64,000 bases of DNA, from positions 22,378 through 86,377 of the forward strand of contig CAIYTE010000132.1 of assembly GCA_903929045.1 (NCBI GenBank), written 5' to 3'. Below are positions 15,139 through 23,503 of this stretch, one piece after another. Position 1 is the first letter of the stretch; every line of letters starts with the position of its first letter. The notes under the pieces are model-generated. The model was not told the origin of the DNA, did no database searches, and worked only from the letters and a program-made list of their open reading frames with translations. The stretch is from an uncultured Hyphomicrobiales bacterium. Its GTDB lineage: Bacteria; Pseudomonadota; Alphaproteobacteria; Rhizobiales; Xanthobacteraceae. Both the position numbers and the translations under genes were made by a program.

Positions 15139-16089
15139 TTAGCCCGCCACCGGCGGCGTGCCATGGGTGTGGAAGGTCTCGATCGTCTTGAGGCCCCAGG
15201 CCTGGCCTTTTTTCCGCTCATCCTCATTCCAGATCACCGGCTGCCAGTCGGGCGCCAGAATGAGACGCGAGCCGGCATTGGCGAGCTCGACGCGATTGCC
15301 GGCCGGTTCCCAGACATAGAGGAAGAACGTCTGCTGGATGGCATGCTTGTGCGGGCCGGTTTCGATGTGCACACCGTTCTCGAGAAAAATATCGGCGGCT
15401 TGCAGAATGTGCTCACGCTGATCGACGGCATAGGTGACGTGATGAAAGCGCCCGCGGGCTTTGGCGTGGTCGCGCGTATAGGCGACGTCATATGACTTGT
15501 TGTTGGTGGTGAACCAGCAACCGCCCAGCGTGCCGTCGGCGAGCTGGATGACCTCGGTGACGCGGCTGCCGAGTGCTTTCGGCAGGAAATTGCGGATGGC
15601 ATCGACGTCGGCCGCCAGCAGGTTGAAATGGTCGAGGCGGCGCGGGGCGATGGCCCGGTTCGGCGTCGGGCTCGCCTGGTTCTTGAGCGACGGCGGGGTC
15701 ACCGGCTTGGCGCGCCGTGTCTGGTAGTAAATCTCGAATTCGTGGCCATCGGGATCGTGGAAGCGGTAGGCGGGGCCGTGGCCCATGTCGCCGTCACTCC
15801 AGCCGATACCGGCGCCGAGCGCCTCGATAGCTTTGACCCGCCGCTCCAGAGCCTGGGGGCTTGCGGCGCGGTAGCCTGCATGGCGGATACCGGTGGTGTT
15901 GGCCGCGGTCAGCTTGAGCGTGTGAAATTCGTAGTCGTCGAAGGCCCGCAGATAGACGCTGTCGCCTTCGCGTCCGCTTTCGATCAGGCCGAAGACGTTG
16001 GTGAAGAAGGCGAGGCTGGCCTCGGGCTTGTTGGTCAGCATTTCGACATGACCCAGATGCGCGATGTCGTAGATCGGTTCGGCGGACAT
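15139..16089 (-). CDS. Two-domain VOC/extradiol dioxygenase-like protein
   Basis: A 316-residue protein with two VOC modules, like catechol 2,3-dioxygenases. The C-terminal module keeps what looks like a complete iron site: His154 (RRLDHFNLL), His217 (GRFHHVTY) and Glu268 (GNRVELAN), plus second-sphere His249 (GPHKHA) and Tyr258 (FFLYVWEPAG). These align with His153, His214, Glu265, His246 and Tyr255 of XylE with a near-constant offset. It is expected to cleave an aromatic catechol-type ring; the substrate cannot be read from sequence. GGAAG precedes the ATG. It is divergent from a LysR gene that probably controls it. Confidence 0.82.
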   Translation of the reverse strand: MSAEPIYDIAHLGHVEMLTNKPEASLAFFTNVFGLIESGREGDSVYLRAFDDYEFHTLKLTAANTTGIRHAGYRAASPQALERRVKAIEALGAGIGWSDGDMGHGPAYRFHDPDGHEFEIYYQTRRAKPVTPPSLKNQASPTPNRAIAPRRLDHFNLLAADVDAIRNFLPKALGSRVTEVIQLADGTLGGCWFTTNNKSYDVAYTRDHAKARGRFHHVTYAVDQREHILQAADIFLENGVHIETGPHKHAIQQTFFLYVWEPAGNRVELANAGSRLILAPDWQPVIWNEDERKKGQAWGLKTIETFHTHGTPPVAG

Positions 16090-16228
16090 GAGTTTCTTCC
16101 CGGGAGCGGCAGTAAGGCGCAGATCGCCATGGTCGGCATCCTTATGTAAAGGGGCAACCGCGACAAATGGTAGTTTTTGGCCTATTCATGAACCCGGTGC
16201 ATGTGGCTCGGGGCCACGGAGGCCGGAA

Positions 16229-17146
16229 ATGCGTATCGATTTTCTCGGCCTCGAAGCCTTTCTGAGCGTCGCCGAACGCGGCAGCTTTCAGCGCGCCGCG
16301 GCACACCTCAACCTATCGCAGACGGCCATCAGTCACCGGATGCGCAAGCTTGAGGAAGAACTGGGGCTCAAGCTGTTTGCGCGCACGACGCGCGAGGTGA
16401 CCTTGACGCGCGCCGGCATCGATTTCCTGCCGAAGGCGCAGGCGGCCTTGGCGGCGCTCGAGCAGTCCTTCGATGAACTCAAACAGCAGGGCGCCAAGCG
16501 CCGCGACCGCCTCGATATCGCCTGCCTGCCGGTCTTCGCCGTGAATTATCTGCCGTCGATCCTCAACCGGTTTCACAAGTTTCAGCCGGGCATGCAGGTC
16601 AGGGTGTTTGAGGCACCCTCGGCGGCGATCGCGGAACTCGTGCAGTCCGGCGAAGTCGAATTCGGGCTGAGCGTCGTGCAGACCAACCGCTGGGATCTGG
16701 AGACCGAAGCGCTGGCGTCGTCGCCGCTGTCGCTGGCCTGTCCCTCGCGTCATCCGCTGGCGCAGAAGCGCTCGGTCGGGTGGGGGCAATTGCGCAATCT
16801 TCCGCTCATTCGCGTCGGCTCGAAAACGGCGATCAGGCCGATGATCGACGATGCCATGAGCGCGGCGCGCGTGACGTTGAGCTGGCAATACGAGGTGCAG
16901 CACGTCGAGACTGCGGTCAATATGGCGGAGGCGGGCTTGAGTTTCGCCATCGTGCCGAGCATCGATGTTGCACTGCATCGTGGACGTGGATTGGCGGCTG
17001 TACCCCTGCGCGCACCGGCCGTGTCATGCACTTACGGCCTCGTTAGCCGGCGCGGCATCCCGTTGTCGCCGCCGGCGGCGCGACTGCGAGGACTGCTCAT
17101 CGATGAAATGCAAGGCAAGGATGCTTTGCATGCATTCAATGTATGA
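16229..17146 (+). CDS. LysR-family transcriptional regulator
   Basis: A 305-residue regulator. The N-terminal winged helix-turn-helix is clear (LEAFLSVAERGSFQRAAAHL, then LSQTAISHRMRKLEEELG); the remainder is a LysR substrate-binding domain with the typical VRVFEAPSAAIAELV-like opening and a final EAGLSFAIVPSIDVA. The start at ATG 16229 gives the normal LysR N-terminus. The gene is divergent from the dioxygenase-like gene, the usual arrangement for a regulator and its target; the shared 140-base spacer contains the palindrome TTCATGAA at 16185-16192. The inducer is unknown. Confidence 0.88.
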   Translation: MRIDFLGLEAFLSVAERGSFQRAAAHLNLSQTAISHRMRKLEEELGLKLFARTTREVTLTRAGIDFLPKAQAALAALEQSFDELKQQGAKRRDRLDIACLPVFAVNYLPSILNRFHKFQPGMQVRVFEAPSAAIAELVQSGEVEFGLSVVQTNRWDLETEALASSPLSLACPSRHPLAQKRSVGWGQLRNLPLIRVGSKTAIRPMIDDAMSAARVTLSWQYEVQHVETAVNMAEAGLSFAIVPSIDVALHRGRGLAAVPLRAPAVSCTYGLVSRRGIPLSPPAARLRGLLIDEMQGKDALHAFNV

Positions 17147-17437
17147 ATGGCCAGATAGTATTCATTTGATTAAGCTCGGGAAGCACGGCAATTTCGCGCC
17201 ACCGTGCGGCAAACCGTTCGTGCGCAAACTTCAGGCGAGGCGGTCCGCTGTTCGGTACACGTGACGTGCCGACGCACCTTCCTGCATTGACCGGAGAGGA
17301 TGAACTAGGCCACTTTAACGTTCGAGGCGCGCGCTGCCGGTTGGAAACTAGTGGGACATCCAACTAATTTCGCCGGATCGATTCGCGCGCATATCACGCG
17401 TCCATCAAATGCAAGAAACGTACTCAGGGAGGATGAC

Positions 17438-18646
17438 ATGAAATTGATGAATTGCGTCGGCGCTGCTGCGCTGGCGCTCGCGATGGGCGGCACCACCGCG
17501 CAGGCCGACAACGTCAAGATCGGCGTCGTACTGCCGTTCAGCGGCGCCAATGCCGACCTCGGCCACCAGATGGACAAGGCGATCGACCTTTACGTCAAGC
17601 TGCATGCCAAAGACATCGCGCCGCATACGGTCGAACTGGTGAAGCGTGACGAAGGTCCGCCGACCGGCGCGCAGGCCAAGACCATCGCGACCGAGCTGAT
17701 CACCAATGACAAGGTGAACATGCTGCTCGGCTTCTCGTTCTCGCCGTCGTCGATCGCGCTCGCGCCGGTCGTGACGCAGGCGAAGATCCCGATGATCATT
17801 TCCAACGCCGGCACGGCGTGGATCACCAATCTGTCGCCTTACATCGTGCGCCTCTCGTTCAGCATGTGGCATCCGGCCTATCCGATGGGCGCCTATGCCT
17901 TCGACAAGGTCGGCTGCAAGACCGCGGCGCTGGCCTATACCGACTTCCCGCCGGGCAAGGACTCGACGGAAGCCTTCAAGACCGGCTTCGAGAAAGCGGG
18001 CGGCAAGGTCGTCGACTCGATTCCGCTCGGCAGCCCGGTGCAGGTGCCGGACTTCACGCCGTTCTTCCAGAAGATCAAGGATCTCAAGCCCGACTGCATG
18101 TACGTCTTCATTCCGTCCGGCGCGCACGCGACCGGCGTCATGAAGTCCTACGGCGAACTCGGCATGCGCAAGGCCGGCATCAAGCTGATCGGCCCGATGG
18201 ACCTGATCCCCGACAACAAGCTGCAGGACATGGGCGACGCCGCCATCGGCACCATCGTCATGAGCCACTATGCGGTCGATCTCGACAATGCCGAGAACAA
18301 GAGCTTCAACGCCGAATGGCACAAGGCCTACGGCGCCGATAGCTATCCGGACTTCATGTCGGCGCAGGCCTGGGACAGCATCCACGCCATCTTCGACGCC
18401 ATCAAGAAGCTCGACGGCAAGGCGACGGACGGCGCGAAGTTCGTCGATGCGATGAAGGGCTGGAAGGCCAACGGTCCGCGCGGCCCGGTGATGATCGATG
18501 CCGAGACGCGCGACATCGTGCAGGACGAGCACGCCATGGAAGTCATTCGCAAGCCGGATGGCAAGCTCGGCGTCAAGGTCGTCGGCACCACCAAGCAGGT
18601 CAAGGACGAGTGCAAGGTGCAGAAGATCGGCCGCTGCGGTTCCTGA
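17438..18646 (+). CDS. Branched-chain amino acid-type ABC transporter binding protein
   Basis: A 402-residue periplasmic binding protein of the Peripla_BP_6/LivK type. The start at ATG 17438 has GGGAGGA just upstream. Residues 1-23 form a signal peptide (LALAMGGTTAQA, then DNVKIGVVLPFSGANADLG). The core motifs NMLLGFSFSPSSIALAPV and GTAWITNLSPYIVRLSFS fit the amide/aromatic-compound branch rather than classical LivJ. It is followed by an intrinsic terminator and then livH, livM, livG and livF, which form its transporter. The true ligand could be a branched amino acid, an amide or an aromatic acid. Confidence 0.88.
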   Translation: MKLMNCVGAAALALAMGGTTAQADNVKIGVVLPFSGANADLGHQMDKAIDLYVKLHAKDIAPHTVELVKRDEGPPTGAQAKTIATELITNDKVNMLLGFSFSPSSIALAPVVTQAKIPMIISNAGTAWITNLSPYIVRLSFSMWHPAYPMGAYAFDKVGCKTAALAYTDFPPGKDSTEAFKTGFEKAGGKVVDSIPLGSPVQVPDFTPFFQKIKDLKPDCMYVFIPSGAHATGVMKSYGELGMRKAGIKLIGPMDLIPDNKLQDMGDAAIGTIVMSHYAVDLDNAENKSFNAEWHKAYGADSYPDFMSAQAWDSIHAIFDAIKKLDGKATDGAKFVDAMKGWKANGPRGPVMIDAETRDIVQDEHAMEVIRKPDGKLGVKVVGTTKQVKDECKVQKIGRCGS

Positions 18647-18671
18647 TCGCGCTTTGATTGACACTCATCGG

Positions 18672-18705
18672 CGCCGCCGCGCATAAAAGGCGCGGCGGCG
18701 TTTTT
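18672..18705 (+). terminator. Attenuating terminator after the binding-protein gene
   Basis: CGCCGCCGCGC, seven-base loop, GCGCGGCGGCG, then TTTTT: a perfect eleven-pair stem with a T tract. As with aapJ, it should limit transcription into the permease genes. Confidence 0.88.
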
Positions 18706-18716
18706 CTTCAACACGG

Positions 18717-19598
18717 GTGGGGCCTGTGCCGCAGTTTGCGATCATTGCTGTCAGTATTCTGTTCGACGGCCTGGCCTATGCCATGTTCCTGTTCATCACG
18801 TCGGTCGGCCTGTCGATCACGATGGGGCTGATGGGCTTCGTGAACCTCGCGCATGGCGCCTTCGCCATGGCCGGCGGCTATGTCGTCGTGACACTGACGC
18901 GCAATCTCGGCATCGATTTTGTTCCGGCGCTGCTGATTGCCGCGGTTGTGGTCGGCGCTGTGAGCGTCGTGTTCGAGCGCGGGCTGTACCGCCGGCTCTA
19001 CAAGGCGACCGATCTCGAGCAGGTGCTGCTGACCATCGGCATCGCCTTCATGGCGATTGCGACGGCGACCTATTTCTACGGACCGATCCCGAAATCGGTG
19101 CCGCTGCCGGCCTGGCTGCAGGGCGACATCAATCTCGGCTTCCGCACCTTCCCAAGCTACCGCGCCTTTCTGGTCGTGCTCGGCGCCGTCCTGATCTCGG
19201 TGCTCTGGTTCGCTTTCGAGAAGACGAATATCGGCGCCAAGATCCGCGCCGCCGTCGACAACCGCCGCATGGCGGAGTCGGTCGGCATCAATGTCGATCT
19301 GCTGTTCACGCTGACCTTTGCCGTCGGCTCGGGACTGGCGGCGCTGGGCGGCGGTCTCGCGATTCAGCTTTTCGGCCTGTCGCCGAGTTTCGCCGTGCTC
19401 TATCTCGTGCTGTTCCTGATCGTGGTGGCGATCGGCGGCCTCGGCAGCCTGAAGGGCACGTTGCTGGCGGCGCTGCTGGTCGGCGTCGTCGACACCGGTG
19501 GCAAATACATGCTGGCGGAGGCGGGCGGTTTCTTCATCTACGCCATCACGATCATCGTGCTGCTGATCAAGCCGGCGGGGTTCTTCGGCCGTGAGTGA
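18717..19598 (+). CDS. livH: Branched-chain amino acid ABC transporter permease LivH type
   Basis: A membrane permease of about 290 residues. GFVNLAHGAFAMAGGYVVV is the typical LivH N-terminal signature, and the conserved cytoplasmic loop reads IGAKIRAAVDNRRMAESVGI. About eight membrane helices. The start is uncertain: GTG at 18717 or GTG at 18726. The livM start lies inside its end, so both are co-translated. Confidence 0.9.
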   Translation: MGPVPQFAIIAVSILFDGLAYAMFLFITSVGLSITMGLMGFVNLAHGAFAMAGGYVVVTLTRNLGIDFVPALLIAAVVVGAVSVVFERGLYRRLYKATDLEQVLLTIGIAFMAIATATYFYGPIPKSVPLPAWLQGDINLGFRTFPSYRAFLVVLGAVLISVLWFAFEKTNIGAKIRAAVDNRRMAESVGINVDLLFTLTFAVGSGLAALGGGLAIQLFGLSPSFAVLYLVLFLIVVAIGGLGSLKGTLLAALLVGVVDTGGKYMLAEAGGFFIYAITIIVLLIKPAGFFGRE

Positions 19599-20613
19599 CA
19601 TTCCCGCAGAGAATCTCGACCGCAAGGCCGCGCGCGACCGCGCCGCCGCCTATCTCGTCGGCCGGCACCATTTCAAATGGCCGGAAGCGCTGCCGTGGCT
19701 CGCCGCCATCGCCGCGTTTTTCATTTTCCCGGATCGCATGACCTTCGGCAGCCAGGTGCTGATCATGGTCATGTTCGCGCTCTCGCTCGATCTGATCCTC
19801 GGCTATGCCGGCATCGTCACGCTCGGGCATGCGGCGTTCTTCGGCCTCGGCGCTTATACGGTTGGCTTGGGCGCGGCGCGATTGGGGTGGACCGAGCCGG
19901 TCAGCGGCCTGTTTGCGGCGGCGTTCGTTGCGGGGCTGGGCGGTTTCATCACCGGCTGGTTCCTGCTGCGTTATCGCGGCCTGACGCTGCTGATGCTGAC
20001 GCTGGCCACCGCCATCATGCTGCAGGAGACCGGTAATCTGCGCTCCGACATTTCCGGCGGCTATGACGGCCTGCCAGGACTGGAATTTCAGAAGCTGTTC
20101 GGCCTGTTCGACTACGACCTCTACGGCCACACCAATTATCTCTACGTGCTCGGCGTGCTGGCGGTGATGTTCTATCTGGTGCGGCGCATCGTCTATTCGC
20201 CGTTCGGGCAGGCGCTGACCGGCATTCGCGAGAACGTGCGGCGCATGCACGCGATCGGCTCGCCGGTGCATCTGCGGCTGGTGACGGTCTATACGATCGC
20301 CGCCAGCATTGCGGGCGTCGCCGGCGCGCTATTCACGCAGACCAATGCCTACGTCACGCTGACGGTGTTCGACTTCGAGAACTCCGCCAAAGTGATGGTG
20401 ATGCTGATCCTCGGCGGCACCGGGCGGCTCTACGGCGCATTCCTCGGCGCGGTCGTCTACATGGTGCTGGAAGACAAGCTGTCGAAGATGAGCCCGACCT
20501 TCTGGCAGTTCGGCATCGGCTTGCTGCTGGTGCTGGCGGTGCTGTTCGCGCGCCGCGGTGTGCTCGGGCTGTTTGAAGATGCGGGCAAATATCTCAAGAG
20601 GTTCCGGTCATGA
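19591..20613 (+). CDS. livM: Branched-chain amino acid ABC transporter permease LivM type
   Basis: A 340-residue permease starting with GTG eight bases before the end of livH. LDLILGYAGIVTLGHAAFFG and LTGIRENVRRMHAIGSPV mark LivM; the signature of a coupling loop is clear. The stop overlaps the ATG of livG by four bases. Ends with a basic tail DAGKYLKRFRS. Confidence 0.9.
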   Translation: MSDIPAENLDRKAARDRAAAYLVGRHHFKWPEALPWLAAIAAFFIFPDRMTFGSQVLIMVMFALSLDLILGYAGIVTLGHAAFFGLGAYTVGLGAARLGWTEPVSGLFAAAFVAGLGGFITGWFLLRYRGLTLLMLTLATAIMLQETGNLRSDISGGYDGLPGLEFQKLFGLFDYDLYGHTNYLYVLGVLAVMFYLVRRIVYSPFGQALTGIRENVRRMHAIGSPVHLRLVTVYTIAASIAGVAGALFTQTNAYVTLTVFDFENSAKVMVMLILGGTGRLYGAFLGAVVYMVLEDKLSKMSPTFWQFGIGLLLVLAVLFARRGVLGLFEDAGKYLKRFRS

Positions 20614-21388
20614 CCGCAACCCCAACGCCCGCTTTGGAAGTGCAGGGGCTCAACCGTGCCTTCGGCGCGCTGCCGGTGACGCGCGACGTCAGTCTGACGC
20701 TGCAGAAGGGCGCGCGCCGCGCTTTGATTGGCCCGAACGGCGCCGGCAAGACCACGCTGGTCAATCTCATCACCGGTGCGCTGAAGCCGAATTCCGGCCG
20801 CGTGCTGCTCAATGGCGAGGACATCACCAACGTCAGCCAGACGGTGCGGGCGCGGCGCGGGCTGGCGCGCACCTTCCAGATCAATCAGTTGTTCCGCGGG
20901 CTGACGGTGCTGGAAAATCTCGGTCTCACCATCGGCGAGCGCGACGGCCACGCCAATAATATGTGGCGGCCGATCGGAATCAACCGCGTCGTTCTGGACG
21001 AGGCGCTCGATTACCTCGACGCGCTGCGGCTGACCGGAGACGCGCTCAAGCTGGTGCGTGAACTGCCGTACGGCCGCCAGCGGCTGGTCGAAATCGCCAT
21101 CGCGCTGGCGCAGAAGCCGCGCGTGCTGCTGCTCGACGAACCCGCGGCCGGCGTGCCGTCGTCGGAGAGCCATCTCATTCTCGACGTCGTCGATCGTCTC
21201 GATCCCGACATCGCCATTCTCATCATCGAGCACGACATGGACGTGGTGTATCGCTTGCCAAGGAGATCACCGTGCTGGTGCAGGGCGCGGTGCTGGTCGA
21301 AGGCACGCCCGACGCCATCATGAACAACGAGCAGGTCCGCGCCGTTTATCTCGGCCAGGACTGCCACAGAGGGCCGGCGCATGGTTGA
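20610..21388 (+). pseudogene. livG: Branched-chain amino acid ABC transporter ATPase LivG, frameshifted near the 3' end
   Basis: Residues 1-215 are an ordinary LivG ATPase: Walker A GPNGAGKTT (41-49), the FQINQLFRGLTVLENL region, signature-like PYGRQRLVEIAIALAQ, Walker B VLLLDEPAAGVP and switch-loop IIEHDMDVVYR. After Arg215 the frame runs out as LPRRSPCWCRARCW and stops at 21323. A frame shifted by one base continues correctly: AKEITVLVQGAVLVEGTPDA to a stop at 21388 that overlaps the livF start, as is normal for this operon. One missing T at about 21255 (TTT to TT, giving CGC TTG CCA for CGC TTT GCC) accounts for it. The truncated product would lose the last D-loop-distal segment; the transporter may be impaired, or the base is a sequence error. 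Confidence 0.85.
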
Positions 21389-22091
21389 GCGAGCGCTCGA
21401 ACTCGACAAGGTCTTTGCCGGCTACGGCGAAACCGTGGTGCTGGAAGACATCAAGCTCGGCCTGAATGCCGGTGAATCGCTGTCGATCATCGGCCGCAAC
21501 GGCGTCGGCAAGAGCACGTTGCTGTTGACCATCATGGGCCATACGCAGCTGCATGGCGGGCGCGTCGTGCTGCACGGCAAGGATATTTCCAAGCTCGCGA
21601 CTTACAAGCGCGTCGTTGCAGGCCTTGGCCTCGTGCCGCAGGAGCGCGAGATTTTTCCCTCGCTCAATGTGCGCGAAAATCTCGAAGTCGCGGCGCGGCC
21701 CGGCGTGTGGACCGTCGAAACGGTGTTCGAACTGTTTCCGCGGCTCAGCGAGCGCGCCACGAACATGGGCAACCAGCTGTCCGGCGGCGAGCAGCAGATG
21801 CTGGCGATCGGCCGCGCGCTGATCGGCAATCCGACCGTGCTGCTGATGGACGAGCCGTCCGAGGGCCTAGCGCCCGTCATCGTCGATGAACTGGCGCGCG
21901 CGGTGAAGCGGCTGGCGGCGCAGGGCAACCTCGCCATGATCCTGGTCGAGCAGAATACACGGCTGGCGCTCGATATTTCGCCGCGCGCGGTGGTGATGGA
22001 TCGCGGCCGCATTGTTTATGATGGCGCCAGCGAGACCTTGCGCAACGATCCGGTGAAGCTCGAGAAGCTGATCGGCGTGGTGAAGGCTTAA
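21381..22091 (+). CDS. livF: Branched-chain amino acid ABC transporter ATPase LivF type
   Basis: A 236-residue ATPase with Walker A GRNGVGKST (38-46), Q-loop LVPQEREIFPSLNVREN, signature QLSGGEQQMLAIGRAL, Walker B VLLMDEPSEGLAP and the switch region ILVEQNTRLAL. The ATG lies within the restored end of livG. It partners LivG on the LivHM permease. Confidence 0.92.
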   Translation: MVERALELDKVFAGYGETVVLEDIKLGLNAGESLSIIGRNGVGKSTLLLTIMGHTQLHGGRVVLHGKDISKLATYKRVVAGLGLVPQEREIFPSLNVRENLEVAARPGVWTVETVFELFPRLSERATNMGNQLSGGEQQMLAIGRALIGNPTVLLMDEPSEGLAPVIVDELARAVKRLAAQGNLAMILVEQNTRLALDISPRAVVMDRGRIVYDGASETLRNDPVKLEKLIGVVKA

Positions 22092-22194
22092 CCGTCACCC
22101 TGAGGTGCGAGCCAACGCAGTTGGCGAGCCTCGAAGGGCGACGGGGGCCGTGCATCCTTCGAGGCTCGCTTACGCTCGCACCTCAGGATGACGG
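22092..22194. repeat. Palindromic intergenic repeat, family A
   Basis: Outer arms CCGTCACCCTGAGGTGCGAG and its near-perfect complement ending in CAGGATGACGG; inner arms CTCGAAGGGCGACGG and CATCCTTCGAG. The whole element can fold into one long hairpin. A second copy is at 36140-36242. It follows livF directly and could also terminate transcription. Confidence 0.85.
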
Positions 22195-22282
22195 ATAATG
22201 GGCTGTTGCCCAACGCTTTTCCGATTTGCCTTCCGCGCGCGTCCGGCTTAGCCATGCGCACCAAATTCACGAGCGGTGACCC

Positions 22283-23452
22283 ATGAAGCGCAGCGACAAC
22301 CGTATCCTCACCACCCATGTCGGCAGCCTGATCCGGCCGCAGGCCTTGCAGGAATTCCTGCGCGCCAAGCAGGGCCGCAAGCCGTATGACGAGACGGCCT
22401 ATCAGGCGTGTCTCACGTCGTCGGTCGCCGAGGTCGTGGCGGAGCAGGGCAAGGCCGGCATCGACGTCGTCAGCGACGGCGAATTCGGCAAGGCGATCTC
22501 GTGGTCGCAATACGCACTGGAGCGCCTGTCCGGTTTCGAGCGCCGGCCGATCAAGGAAGACAAGGCCAACCCGTTCAAGCGCGGCGCCGACCGCACCAAG
22601 TTCGCCGAATTCTACGCCGAGCTTGACGCCCATGACGGTGTCGCCACCACGGTCGAGGCGATCTGCACCGGGCCGATCAAGTACACCGGCCAGAAGGAAT
22701 TGCAGACCGACATCGACAACTTCAGGGCCGCGCTCAGGGTCACGAAGGTCGAGGAAGCCTTCATGCCGGTCGCCGCGCCCGCGAGCGTGATCCCCGACCG
22801 CAAGAACGAATTCTACAAGAGCGAAGACGACATTATGGCGGCGATCGCCGCCGCCATGCACGACGAATACAAGATGATCATCGACGCCGGCTTCATCGTG
22901 CAGCTCGACGACGCGCGCAACGCCGTGACCTACGACCGCATGGTGCCGCCGGCGAGCTTTGCCGACTACCGCACCTGGCTCGCCAAGCAGGTCGAGATCA
23001 TCAACACCGCGATCAAGGGTCTGCCGGTCGACAAGATCCGCTATCACGTCTGCTGGGGCAGCTGGCCGGGTCCGCACACCAGCGACGTGCCGCTCAAGGA
23101 CATCGTCGACCTCATCCTCAAGGTGAAGGTCGGCGCCTACGTGATCGAAGGCGCCAATCCGCGCCACGAGCACGAATGGAAGGTGTGGAAGGACGCCAAG
23201 TTGACGCCGGGGCAGGTGCTGATCCCGGGCGTCATCAGTCACGCCACCAACGTCGTCGAGCATCCGGAACTGGTGTCGGAGCGCATTGTTCGCCTGGCGA
23301 AACTTGTCGGCCGCGAAAACGTCATCGCCGGAACCGATTGCGGCTTCGCGCAGGGCCCGTTCCACCGCCGCGTTCACCCGTCCATCATGTGGGCCAAGCT
23401 GCAGGCGCTGGCCGAGGGCGCCCGGCTTGCGAGCAAGGAATTGTGGTCCTAG
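22283..23452 (+). CDS. MetE C-terminal-like (cobalamin-independent methionine synthase-like) protein
   Basis: A 389-residue protein matching only the catalytic TIM-barrel of MetE, without its N-terminal substrate domain. Opening TTHVGSLIRPQALQEFL, the barrel core QLDDARNAVTYDRM, and the zinc-site residues His and Cys in YHVCWGSWPG, with Cys in AGTDCGFAQ near the end, are visible. Such short members often act on other methyl donors or acceptors (for example aromatic or coenzyme M-type thiols) rather than in methionine synthesis; that is inference. It lies after a Liv transporter and before an M24 peptidase gene in the same direction. Confidence 0.8.
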   Translation: MKRSDNRILTTHVGSLIRPQALQEFLRAKQGRKPYDETAYQACLTSSVAEVVAEQGKAGIDVVSDGEFGKAISWSQYALERLSGFERRPIKEDKANPFKRGADRTKFAEFYAELDAHDGVATTVEAICTGPIKYTGQKELQTDIDNFRAALRVTKVEEAFMPVAAPASVIPDRKNEFYKSEDDIMAAIAAAMHDEYKMIIDAGFIVQLDDARNAVTYDRMVPPASFADYRTWLAKQVEIINTAIKGLPVDKIRYHVCWGSWPGPHTSDVPLKDIVDLILKVKVGAYVIEGANPRHEHEWKVWKDAKLTPGQVLIPGVISHATNVVEHPELVSERIVRLAKLVGRENVIAGTDCGFAQGPFHRRVHPSIMWAKLQALAEGARLASKELWS

Positions 23453-23503
23453 ACTCCCAGCTTACCGGCGCAATTCGCGACGCCGGATAGCCGGGAGTGA
23501 CCG

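Noticed and set aside
17107-17149. Inverted repeats ATGCAA...TTGCAT and CATTCA...TGAATG at the end of the LysR gene
   Set aside because: Short AT-rich arms, no T tract; not supportable as a terminator or operator.
17405-18664. A 419-codon frame antisense to the binding-protein gene
   Set aside because: Spans the real gene exactly as a shadow and has no family sequence.
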